Below are positions 1 through 6,404 of a stretch of DNA of 7,481 nucleotides, in pieces. Below the pieces are notes generated by a model. It saw only the letters and a list, made by a program, of their open reading frames with translations, ran no database searches and was not told where the DNA came from. This DNA is from an uncultured Oscillospiraceae bacterium (GTDB taxonomy: Bacteria > Bacillota > Clostridia > Oscillospirales > Ruminococcaceae), in the NCBI GenBank assembly GCA_934457235.1, contig CAKSHT010000109.1:1-7481 (forward strand). The letters are read 5' to 3'. Position numbers and translations under genes: made by a program. Within the stretch, counting starts at the first letter, position 1, and each line of letters opens with the position of its first letter.

Positions 1-24
1 GCACTACAATTCCTTTTGTAATGC
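1..24 (-). repeat. Hairpin-forming inverted repeat at the window edge
   Basis: Positions 1-9 (GCACTACAA) and 16-24 (TTGTAATGC) are inverted copies around a 6-base loop (10-15). Read as minus-strand RNA all nine pairs form, with one G-U; on the plus strand that position is a C-A mismatch, so the minus strand is the better folding strand. The stem reaches base 1, so it probably continues outside the window. There is no adjacent T-run inside the window, so I do not call it a terminator. It may be the tip of a larger intergenic palindrome. Nothing else recognisable lies in 25-125, apart from a weak 5-bp pairing of TGCCC (86-90) with GGGCA (98-102). Confidence 0.45.
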
Positions 25-125
25 GGGTTTGCGACTATATCCCTTTGATGTCCCCTGTAAGCTGGGTCAAAAAATGGATTTCAAATGCCCTCTTCGCGGG
101 CAAACACGATTTTCGATAAACTGAA

Positions 126-149
126 ACCTCCGCACGAGCATGCGGAGGT
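126..149 (-). terminator. Intrinsic terminator after engB
   Basis: A perfect 9-bp GC-rich stem, ACCTCCGCA (126-134) with TGCGGAGGT (141-149), encloses a 6-base loop. On the minus strand it begins 5 bases after the engB stop codon and is followed by TTTCAGTTT, an imperfect U-tract. It therefore most likely ends the lon-engB transcript. On the plus strand the hairpin is followed by CTGTTTTATT, so it could also stop transcription entering from the left. Confidence 0.8.
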
Positions 150-154
150 CTGTT

Positions 155-742
155 TTATTCACTTTCGGCGATCTCTTCGATTATCGAGCGTATCTCGTCG
201 CGTCCCTCGCCGGTCTGGGCGGAAAATTCGATTATCGTTATATCCTCCGCGCAGGGAAGTTCGGTCAGCAGGGAAGCACGACGCTCCTCGCGCTGTTTCT
301 TTGAGAGCTTATCCGCCTTTGTGAGAATAACGACGAACGGTATTTCGCTGTCGATAAGGAAGTTTACCATCATAACGTCGTCAGCCGTCGGCGGGTGACG
401 GAAGTCTATCAGCTGGAATACCAGAGCAAGTTCCCGGTCGTCGTGCAGATATCCCTCGATAAGGCTGCCCCAGCGCTCCTTTTCGGTTTTAGCCACCTTG
501 GCGTAGCCATAGCCGGGGAGGTCTACAAAATACAGGTTCTCCAGGCTGTAGAAGTTTATCGTTGCAGTCTTTCCGGGTACGGCGCTGACCCTTGCCAACG
601 ACTTGCGGTTGAATATCTTGTTTATAAGCGAGGATTTACCCACGTTGGAGCGCCCGGAAAATGCGATCTCCGTACGTTCCGACGGGGGGATCTGCTTGAA
701 GCTGCCGTAGGAAGTGTAGAATTCAGCGTTGTTATAGTTCAT
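155..742 (-). CDS. engB: Ribosome biogenesis GTP-binding protein EngB/YsxC
   Basis: Cytoplasmic TRAFAC-class GTPase of 195 residues, the normal length for the family, which is required for late assembly of the 50S ribosomal subunit in bacteria such as Bacillus subtilis. The G motifs are all visible and in order: G1/P-loop GRSNVGKSS (30-38), the switch I region PGKTATINF (56-64), G3 DLPG (74-77), G4 TKAD (141-144) and G5 SAQTGEG (174-180). The GYGYAK stretch after G3 is characteristic of EngB rather than of Era or Der. The ATG at 742 is preceded by AAGGTG (747-752), which overlaps the lon stop codon. The gap to lon is only 8 bases, so the two are cotranscribed and possibly translationally coupled. 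A terminator follows 5 bases after the stop. No residue appears to be missing. The identification is secure. Confidence 0.97.
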   Translation of the reverse strand: MNYNNAEFYTSYGSFKQIPPSERTEIAFSGRSNVGKSSLINKIFNRKSLARVSAVPGKTATINFYSLENLYFVDLPGYGYAKVAKTEKERWGSLIEGYLHDDRELALVFQLIDFRHPPTADDVMMVNFLIDSEIPFVVILTKADKLSKKQREERRASLLTELPCAEDITIIEFSAQTGEGRDEIRSIIEEIAESE

Positions 743-750
743 GTGTCACC

Positions 751-3165
751 TTAATTAGCGGTCAGCGCCGGGAGCTTTTCGGCTTCCTTTGCCTTGGCGG
801 AGGGCCTGCGCTTCAGCGGAGCTTTTTTCTGCGGCTCGCAGTTCGGGAGTACCAGCGCGGTTTCAAGAACTGTATTTATGTCCTCGGCAATGACGAACTT
901 CAGATTGTTCTTTACCACGTCGTCAAGCTCGTCAATGTCAGGTTCGTTTTCCTTGGGAATGCACACGGTCTTTACCCCTGCACGGTATGCAGCCATCGTT
1001 TTTTCCTTAAGACCGCCGATTGCCAGTACCTTGCCGCGCAGAGTGATTTCACCGGTCATTGCAACGTCGCGGCGCACAGGAGTTCCGGAAAGCGCGGACA
1101 CCAGTGCAGTGGTCAGCGTAACGCCGGCGGAAGGACCGTCCTTGGGGACTGCGCCTTCGGGAGCGTGGACGTGTATATCCTTGTTCTTGTAGAACTCTGG
1201 GTCGATGTTGTATTTCTTCGCGAGGGAGCGGGTAAGGCTCACTGCGATCTTTGCGGATTCCTTCATTACATCGCCTAGGCTTCCGGTGAATTCCGTCTTG
1301 CCAGTCCCGTCCAGAACGAGCACTTCAAGCGGCATCATTACGCCGCCGACGGAGGTCCAGGCAAGTCCGTTCACCAGACCCACCTCATCGTGGGATTCCA
1401 GGTGCTCCGGCAGATACTTCTTGACTCCGAGGAAGTCAGTGATGTTGGCGTCGGTTACGGTTACTTTCTTCTCTCCGGTAAGGAGCTTCTTGGCGGATTT
1501 CCTGCAAATATCGGCAATGCTTCGCTCCAGCTTTCTTACTCCGGCTTCACGGGTGTAGAAATCAATAACGGAGTACAGGGCCTTGTCGGATATCTTGACA
1601 GTAGAGGGTTTCTCGCCGTGCTTTTTCAGCTGCTTCGGCAGGAGGTGCTTCTTTGCTATGTTGAACTTCTCCTCGCGGGTGTAGCTGGAAAGCTCGATTA
1701 TTTCCATTCTGTCAAGCAGCGGCGCAGGAATGGTGTCCAGGCTGTTCGCAGTGGTGATGAAAAGCACGTCGCTGAGATCCAGCGGGATCTCAAGATAGTG
1801 GTCGGTGAACGTCGTGTTCTGCTCGCTGTCGAGTACCTCCAGCATTGCGGAAGCCGGGTCGCCCTTGTAGTCGCTGCCCATCTTGTCTATCTCGTCGAGC
1901 AGCATTACGGGGTTCATGCTCTTCGCCTGCTTGAGAGCCGCTGCGATACGTCCGGGCATTGCGCCGATGTAGGTCTTTCTGTGACCCCTTATCTCGGCTT
2001 CGTCATGAACGCCGCCGAGGGATATGCGCACGTACTTTCTGCCCAGCGCTTCGGCAATCGAACGTCCGATGGAGGTCTTGCCGACTCCTGGAGGGCCGTA
2101 AAGGCAGATTATCTGTCCCTTGACGTCCGGAGCGAGGGCGCGTACGGAGATGATCTCCGTGATACGCTCCTTGACCTTTTTCAGACCATAGTGATCCTTG
2201 TCGAGCTGCTTCTGAACCTTGTCGATGTCCAGTTTATCCTTGGTGTAGACGTTCCATGGAAGCTCCAGAACTGTATCAAGATAGCCGCGGATAACGCCGG
2301 CTTCCTGGGAGGAATATGACATCTTCACAAGCTTCTGCGCTTCTCCGACGAGCTTTTCGGTGATCTCCTCTGAGAGATTTAGAGCGCGGATACGCTCTAT
2401 GTAATCGTCTGCTTCCTCCTGTGGATTGTCTCCCTCGCCAAGCTGCCTGTAGATGGCACGGAGCTGTTCGCGCAGGTAGTATTCGCGCTGGTTTTTGTCC
2501 ACCTGCTCCTTGACCTGTTCCTGAATGTCGATCTCCGTTTCAATTATCTCGATCTCAGTTTCCAGCATGGAAATGAGCATCTTTATGCGGTTAAGGAGTC
2601 CGTTTGCTTCAAGCAGCGCCTGCTTGTCCTCGACCTTCAGTACTACGTTGAATACGACCTTGTCGAACAGGTCGGAGCAGTTATCTTCGGTCATTATGCC
2701 CTCAAAAAGTTCACGGGGCATTTTCGGAGAAATCTGCGCATATTCCGCGAAGATGTTCTTCAGCGCCCTTGCTGCAGCCGCCGCAGTGGCGTCAGAGAGA
2801 GCCGCGCCGCGTGCGGGAAGCTCCTTGACCTCAAACTGGAAGTAATCCTTTGCGCTGACGAGCTTTACTCGCTTCGCACGGGTAAGACCCTCGACGAGCA
2901 CGCGTGTGGAGCCGTCGGGAGTTGTAAGGAGCTGGCGTACCTCTGCGATAACGCCGACTTCGTACATATCGGAAATCTCCGGCTCAGTGATTGAAGCGTC
3001 CTTCTGAGCAACGAGGAAAATACGTCCGCTGCCGTCCGCAGCTGCCTTCAGTGCATTGACCGAGCGCTCTCTTCCGACATCAAAGTGAAGCACCATTGAC
3101 GGAAATACTACAAGACCCCTGAGGGAAATAGCAGGAATGATCTCATTAGTTGTCTTTTTGTTCAT
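751..3165 (-). CDS. lon: ATP-dependent protease Lon (LonA type)
   Basis: Soluble hexameric AAA+ serine protease of 804 residues that degrades misfolded and regulatory proteins. The LonA layout is complete. The N-terminal substrate-binding domain covers about 10-200, followed by a charged helical region (about 200-310). The AAA+ module has Walker A GPPGVGKT (357-364), Walker B VMLLDEID (420-427) and sensor-1 TTAN (471-474). The protease domain (about 590-775) carries the Ser-Lys dyad: S679 in PKDGPSAG and K722 in GGLKEKTMAA, the same numbers as in E. coli Lon. There is no transmembrane segment, so it is not LonB. Beyond the protease core a tail of about 30 residues (775-804) is rich in Lys, Arg, Ala and Pro; it looks disordered and is not part of the catalytic fold. 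The start at 3165 is supported by GGGGGA (3172-3177) 6 bases upstream. It is the first gene of a lon-engB operon, an order common in Firmicutes. Confidence 0.98.
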   Translation of the reverse strand: MNKKTTNEIIPAISLRGLVVFPSMVLHFDVGRERSVNALKAAADGSGRIFLVAQKDASITEPEISDMYEVGVIAEVRQLLTTPDGSTRVLVEGLTRAKRVKLVSAKDYFQFEVKELPARGAALSDATAAAAARALKNIFAEYAQISPKMPRELFEGIMTEDNCSDLFDKVVFNVVLKVEDKQALLEANGLLNRIKMLISMLETEIEIIETEIDIQEQVKEQVDKNQREYYLREQLRAIYRQLGEGDNPQEEADDYIERIRALNLSEEITEKLVGEAQKLVKMSYSSQEAGVIRGYLDTVLELPWNVYTKDKLDIDKVQKQLDKDHYGLKKVKERITEIISVRALAPDVKGQIICLYGPPGVGKTSIGRSIAEALGRKYVRISLGGVHDEAEIRGHRKTYIGAMPGRIAAALKQAKSMNPVMLLDEIDKMGSDYKGDPASAMLEVLDSEQNTTFTDHYLEIPLDLSDVLFITTANSLDTIPAPLLDRMEIIELSSYTREEKFNIAKKHLLPKQLKKHGEKPSTVKISDKALYSVIDFYTREAGVRKLERSIADICRKSAKKLLTGEKKVTVTDANITDFLGVKKYLPEHLESHDEVGLVNGLAWTSVGGVMMPLEVLVLDGTGKTEFTGSLGDVMKESAKIAVSLTRSLAKKYNIDPEFYKNKDIHVHAPEGAVPKDGPSAGVTLTTALVSALSGTPVRRDVAMTGEITLRGKVLAIGGLKEKTMAAYRAGVKTVCIPKENEPDIDELDDVVKNNLKFVIAEDINTVLETALVLPNCEPQKKAPLKRRPSAKAKEAEKLPALTAN

Positions 3166-3171
3166 AGAAGA

Positions 3172-3177
3172 TCCCCC
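3172..3177 (-). promoter_or_regulatory. Ribosome binding site of lon
   Basis: GGGGGA on the minus strand, 6 bases before the ATG at 3165. It is a strong Shine-Dalgarno match and fixes the lon start. Confidence 0.8.
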
Positions 3178-3191
3178 ATTCTTTGAAATCT

Positions 3192-3220
3192 ATATTAAAT
3201 GTTGTCATCTGGATTGTCAG
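3192..3220 (-). promoter_or_regulatory. Proximal sigma-A-type promoter candidate for lon
   Basis: On the minus strand CTGACA (3215-3220, 5/6 to the -35 consensus) is separated by exactly 17 bases from TAATAT (3192-3197, 4/6 to the -10 consensus). Transcription would start near 3184-3186, giving a short leader of about 20 bases that still contains the lon ribosome binding site. I see no HrcA/CIRCE or CtsR operator around it. Confidence 0.5.
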
Positions 3221-3229
3221 GTAAATACT

Positions 3230-3258
3230 ATTATATATCATTTTCAACAAAAATGCAA
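3230..3258 (-). promoter_or_regulatory. Distal promoter candidate for lon
   Basis: A perfect -10 hexamer TATAAT (3230-3235 on the minus strand) lies 17 bases from a weak -35, TTGCAT (3253-3258, 3/6). It sits in AT-rich DNA between the upstream membrane-protein gene and lon. It could be the main lon promoter or a second one in tandem with 3192-3220. Transcription would start near 3222-3224, giving a leader of about 58 bases. Confidence 0.45.
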
Positions 3259-3297
3259 GCCCTTATTTGTGCCAGAAGTCACACAATTTGCCGGTTT

Positions 3298-4074
3298 TCA
3301 GTGAAATATCAGGCTGAATATGAAGTAAATTACCGGCTGATGGAGCACATAGATCCATATTGTGTAGCGCCCGACGGTTGCGAGCCACTTGATATGCGTC
3401 GGATAGCAGAATTTCGGGAGCCTGCCGTCCTTGGCGATTATACCGAAATAGCTTCCTGCCAGGAACAGGAAGAACCACGGCATCATCGGGAAGTAATCCG
3501 CAGAAGCGAAGCTGGAGTCGTGCAGTCCGAGCGGGAACAGTACGCCTGCGTTATATGCTTCTATCGGGAAATGCAGCTGGAACAGGTGCGGGATTCCGAA
3601 ATATCCGGGAACGAGCTGCCCGCCGGAATATGTCATTCTTACGTTCATCGTGAGAACGAACAGCAGTACGCTGACTGCAATTCCCACCCAGGAGGGAAGC
3701 AGGTCGAAAAGCTTCTGACCCAGACCGAACAGCATCATGCTGACGCCGAGAAAATGCAGGATCCCGAAAAGTATCGTTCCGCTTGAAAAGAACGGCATCA
3801 CGAAGGTCATGATCATGCCGATGAAGAAGCACTGCGCGCCACGCTTGATGTTATTTGAGGAGTAGCGGCAGACGGTGCCCGAAATGAAAATGAACAGCCC
3901 CGCGAAGATATCTCGTACGACGTCGAACCACCCGTCAAAGAAGATCGGTACGTCAATTCCGAATATGTATTTCAGATCGTACATCGCGTGATAGACGACC
4001 ATGCAGATTATAGCGAATCCCCTAAGCTCGTCGAGGATACCGACGCGGGACCCTTTTTTCTGTGCGTTTTCCAT
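3298..4074 (-). CDS. DUF1624/HGSNAT-like integral membrane acyltransferase-family protein
   Basis: A 258-residue integral membrane protein with about seven hydrophobic segments (roughly 18-36, 52-69, 80-96, 100-119, 127-144, 196-213 and 232-256). The N-terminus has the signature LDELRGFAIICMVVYHAMYD (14-33), in which an Arg-Gly-Phe motif opens the first membrane helix and a His (H29) sits near its end. This matches the DUF1624 group related to the catalytic domain of heparan-alpha-glucosaminide N-acetyltransferase. Family knowledge suggests acyl transfer across the membrane to a cell-surface sugar; the substrate here is unknown, and no cell-wall or glycan gene is adjacent to narrow it down. 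The ATG at 4074 has GGAG (4086-4089) 11 bases upstream, a slightly long spacing, but no better start is near. It is transcribed from its own promoter (4108-4136). No convincing terminator follows it, so read-through into lon is possible. Membrane topology is confident; the function is tentative. Confidence 0.85.
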   Translation of the reverse strand: MENAQKKGSRVGILDELRGFAIICMVVYHAMYDLKYIFGIDVPIFFDGWFDVVRDIFAGLFIFISGTVCRYSSNNIKRGAQCFFIGMIMTFVMPFFSSGTILFGILHFLGVSMMLFGLGQKLFDLLPSWVGIAVSVLLFVLTMNVRMTYSGGQLVPGYFGIPHLFQLHFPIEAYNAGVLFPLGLHDSSFASADYFPMMPWFFLFLAGSYFGIIAKDGRLPKFCYPTHIKWLATVGRYTIWIYVLHQPVIYFIFSLIFH

Positions 4075-4107
4075 ATTTTAAAGTTCTCCGTTCAACGTAA
4101 TGCGTTA

Positions 4108-4136
4108 ATTATAACACAATTCAAAAAAAATTACAA
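4108..4136 (-). promoter_or_regulatory. Promoter of the DUF1624 membrane-protein gene
   Basis: On the minus strand TTGTAA (4131-4136, 4/6 to the -35) is followed by a 17-base spacer and a perfect TATAAT (4108-4113). TGT immediately before the -10 makes it an extended -10 promoter. The spacer contains a run of eight T. Transcription would start near 4101, about 27 bases before the start codon. This is a strong match, lying back to back with the dusB promoter. Confidence 0.75.
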
Positions 4137-4143
4137 GAAGAAC

Positions 4144-4172
4144 TTGAACTGTTTTTGAATTTGTGATACAAT
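4144..4172 (+). promoter_or_regulatory. Promoter of the dusB operon
   Basis: TTGAAC (4144-4149, 4/6 to the -35) is separated by 17 bases from TACAAT (4167-4172, 5/6 to the -10). TGA just before the -10 gives an extended -10 element. Transcription would start near 4179, leaving a leader of about 40 bases before the dusB ATG. The -35 box is only 7 bases from the -35 box of the divergent promoter on the minus strand. Confidence 0.7.
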
Positions 4173-4207
4173 ATAAGGTGAAATTCTGATGAAAACACTC
4201 AAAATGT

Positions 4208-4212
4208 GAGGA
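4208..4212 (+). promoter_or_regulatory. Ribosome binding site deciding the dusB start
   Basis: GAGGA lies 6 bases before the ATG at 4219 but only 3 bases before an in-frame TTG at 4216. The spacing therefore favours ATG 4219 as the true start. Confidence 0.75.
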
Positions 4213-4218
4213 CAATTG

Positions 4219-5214
4219 ATGGAATATATCGAAATTGGCGGCGTAAAGATCAAAAAGACCGCCGCGCTCGCGCCGATGGCGAGCGTAGCCGACCGCGCCT
4301 ACAGAATTATGGCGAAGGAGTACGGCGCTTCCTATGTTGTGGGAGAAATGGCGAGCTGCAAGGGCTTGTGCTATAACGACAGAAAGACCGCGGAGCTGCT
4401 TTCGGTCACACCCGGAGAGCGCCCGATGGCGGTGCAGCTTTTCGGAAACGAGCCGGAGTTCGTCCGGGGCGCCGTTGAGATAGCGGAGCGATTTGAGCCG
4501 GATATAATCGACATAAATTCCGGCTGCCCGATGCCGAAGATAGTTTCCGGCGGTGCGGGAAGCGCGCTGATGAAAACCCCGGAGCTTTTTGGCGAGGTAG
4601 TCCGCGCGGCGGTGGAGGCAGCGCATGTTCCGGTCACGGTGAAGATACGCGCCGGCTGGGACGAGAACAGCATTAACGCCGTGGAACTTGCGAAAATCGC
4701 TGAGCAGAGCGGCGCAGCGGCGGTCACTGTCCATGGCAGGACAAAGACACAGCTTTACTCCGGAAAGGCGGACTGGAACATAATTCGCGCGGTCAAGCAG
4801 GGGGTGTCGATACCGGTAATCGGCAACGGCGACGTCACAACACCGGAGCTGTGCCGCGAGATGTACGAATACACCGGCTGCGATCTGGTTATGGTCGGCA
4901 GGGGAAGCTACGGCAGACCCTGGCTGTTCCGCCAGATAAAGGAGTATCTTGAAACCGGAAGCTACACCCCCGACCCTGCGCCGGAGCAGAAGCTTGATAT
5001 CATGCGGCGGCATATCCGGCTGATAGTCGAGGACAAGGGCGAACGCGTGGGAATGAAGGAAGCACGCCGTCCGGCTTCGTGGTACCTCAAGGGAATGAAA
5101 GGCGCGGCGCGTTTCCGCGACCTGTGCAGTGAGCTTTCAACGCTCGACCAGCTCGAGCGCCTTATAGAAGAAATACAGAAAGAGCAAGGAGAAAAAGACA
5201 ATGAAAGTATGTGA
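4219..5214 (+). CDS. dusB: tRNA-dihydrouridine synthase, DusB family
   Basis: Flavin (FMN) enzyme that uses NADPH to reduce specific uridines in the tRNA D-loop to dihydrouridine in the cytoplasm. Counted from the ATG at 4219 the protein is 331 residues, the usual DusB length. The TIM-barrel part covers about 1-240. It has the N-terminal APMASVADRAYR (18-29, normally APMAGVTD), the catalytic Cys C103 in INSGCPMPK (99-107), K142 in VKIRAGW, H172 in VHGRT, and the FMN phosphate-binding NGD (203-205) and VGRGSYGRPW (226-235) segments. A C-terminal helical tRNA-binding domain follows (about 255-320). An upstream TTG at 4216 is in frame but sits too close to the ribosome binding site. The stop overlaps the start of the DUF815 gene by 14 bases in another frame, so the two are cotranscribed. 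The DusB assignment within the Dus family rests on overall similarity and on this being the common Firmicutes form. Confidence 0.95.
   Translation: MEYIEIGGVKIKKTAALAPMASVADRAYRIMAKEYGASYVVGEMASCKGLCYNDRKTAELLSVTPGERPMAVQLFGNEPEFVRGAVEIAERFEPDIIDINSGCPMPKIVSGGAGSALMKTPELFGEVVRAAVEAAHVPVTVKIRAGWDENSINAVELAKIAEQSGAAAVTVHGRTKTQLYSGKADWNIIRAVKQGVSIPVIGNGDVTTPELCREMYEYTGCDLVMVGRGSYGRPWLFRQIKEYLETGSYTPDPAPEQKLDIMRRHIRLIVEDKGERVGMKEARRPASWYLKGMKGAARFRDLCSELSTLDQLERLIEEIQKEQGEKDNESM
5186..5191 (+). promoter_or_regulatory. Ribosome binding site of the DUF815 gene inside dusB
   Basis: AAGGAG lies within the 3' end of dusB, 9 bases before the ATG at 5201. It supports that start and indicates that the overlapping gene is translated from its own strong initiation site. 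Confidence 0.8.
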
Positions 5215-6403
5215 AGAAAAAATACCGCCGCTGCTGGTATTCCAGGAGATAACCGAGAAGAACAAGCTTTTCGCGGACGGCATTTACTGGCTCAACTCTG
5301 AAATGCCGGAGGAGCAGAGATTAAAGGGCTACGCGAACATCTGTTCAGAGCTTCTCATGACCGGGCAGACCCTCGGCGAATACCTCACGGACGCCGTTGT
5401 TTATTCCAAGTCCCCGCTCTTCGCGATGATGGTAAAGGAGCCGACGGAGCAGCGCGTCAAGGCTCTCTCCTATGACATAGCGCTTATAAAGAAAGTGGTC
5501 AGGGAATACACCGCGCAGAACGTAAAAAAGGCTCTCGCGGCGCTGCCGGACGCGACTGCGGATTACTCACTGCTCCCGGATTTCGAGAGCGGAAAGTTCA
5601 CGCTTACCGCTGACCGCCTGCTGAAGCGCGCACAGAAGTTCGGCACCGGCGAGTTCGCTAAGTACAAGGCGTTCACGTTCAAGGAAAATCAGCTTGTTCC
5701 GGTTGACAATATCGACCCGATCCGTCTGACTGACCTAAAGAACTATGAGCTTCAGAGAAACCAGGTAATTGAAAACACACTGGCGTTCCTGAACGGGCTT
5801 CCTGCGCAGAACGTCCTGCTGTACGGCGACCGCGGTTGCGGCAAGTCCTCTACGATCAAGGCGATACTCAACGAGTACGGGGAGCTTCGCATGGTGGAGC
5901 TGCCGAAATCCGAGATAAACGGACTGCCCGACCTGTTCGGAATGCTCAAGGATATCCCGCTGCATTTTATAGTGACTATCGACGACCTCGCGTTCACCGA
6001 GGACGACGAGCGCTTCGGAGTGCTGAAAGCTACCCTGGACGGAAGCCTTACCGCGCGCCCGGATAACGTGCTGATATACTCCACCACCAACCGCCGCAAG
6101 CTCATCAAGGAGAGCAACGGCGACCGCTCGGTTGACAGCATCGGCAGGAGCGACGCAGTTGATGAGAGCATGTCCCTTGCAGACCGCTTCGGACTGTTTA
6201 TCACGTTCACACAGCCCAATCGCGAGATATTCTTTGATATCGTCAGAAAACTTGCGGAGGACAGGAAAATCGGGATTGACGACAATGAGCTTACGCAGGC
6301 TGCGGAGCGCTTTGCGCTGAAACGAGGCGGACGTTCACCCAGAATTGCGCGCCAGTTCGTGGACTGGCTCAATTCCAGAATAGAGCTTGGATTGGAATAC
6401 TGA
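5201..6403 (+). CDS. DUF815-family AAA+ ATPase of unknown function
   Basis: A 400-residue cytoplasmic protein whose C-terminal half is an AAA+ module. Walker A is GDRGCGKSS (209-217). A Walker B-like segment FIVTIDDL (256-263) has paired Asp residues (D261, D262) where many AAA+ proteins have Asp-Glu. Sensor-1 is STTNRR with N297, LADRFGL (326-332) carries a likely arginine finger (R329), and GGRSPRIARQF (376-386) fits sensor 2. The N-terminal 180 residues are mostly helical and have no motif I recognise; short proteobacterial DUF815 members lack much of this part. The domain order and the ATPase motifs identify the DUF815 (predicted AAA+) family. The biological role of the family is not established as far as I know, and I do not assign one. 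The gene overlaps dusB by 14 bases and ends 1 base before the lipoprotein ATG, so all three should be expressed together. Confidence 0.9.
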   Translation: MKVCEEKIPPLLVFQEITEKNKLFADGIYWLNSEMPEEQRLKGYANICSELLMTGQTLGEYLTDAVVYSKSPLFAMMVKEPTEQRVKALSYDIALIKKVVREYTAQNVKKALAALPDATADYSLLPDFESGKFTLTADRLLKRAQKFGTGEFAKYKAFTFKENQLVPVDNIDPIRLTDLKNYELQRNQVIENTLAFLNGLPAQNVLLYGDRGCGKSSTIKAILNEYGELRMVELPKSEINGLPDLFGMLKDIPLHFIVTIDDLAFTEDDERFGVLKATLDGSLTARPDNVLIYSTTNRRKLIKESNGDRSVDSIGRSDAVDESMSLADRFGLFITFTQPNREIFFDIVRKLAEDRKIGIDDNELTQAAERFALKRGGRSPRIARQFVDWLNSRIELGLEY

Positions 6404-6404
6404 G

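Noticed and set aside
86..102. Second small hairpin TGCCC/GGGCA left of the engB terminator
   Set aside because: Five base pairs with a 7-base loop and a T-run too far away (about 14 bases); could easily be chance.
85..324. 79-codon plus-strand frame at the left
   Set aside because: It crosses the terminator hairpin and the antisense strand of engB; the composition is Arg/Ser/Pro-rich, typical of a shadow frame.
1390..2319. 309-codon plus-strand open frame opposite lon
   Set aside because: It lies wholly inside lon, whose motifs are intact, and its translation has no recognisable domain. Long antisense frames are expected from the codon use of a gene with this composition.
3263..3290. Possible terminator after the DUF1624 gene
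   Set aside because: Only a 5-bp TTGTG/CACAA pairing (3267-3271 with 3282-3286) with a 10-base loop and no adjacent U-tract; too weak to call.
3199..3786. 195-codon plus-strand open frame opposite the membrane-protein gene
   Set aside because: The opposite strand encodes a protein with clear membrane helices and a family signature; this frame has neither a good ribosome binding site nor a recognisable domain.
4105..5013. 302-codon minus-strand open frame opposite dusB
   Set aside because: The translation is Arg/His/Leu-rich with no domain, overlaps the clearly real dusB, and would run across the divergent promoter region.
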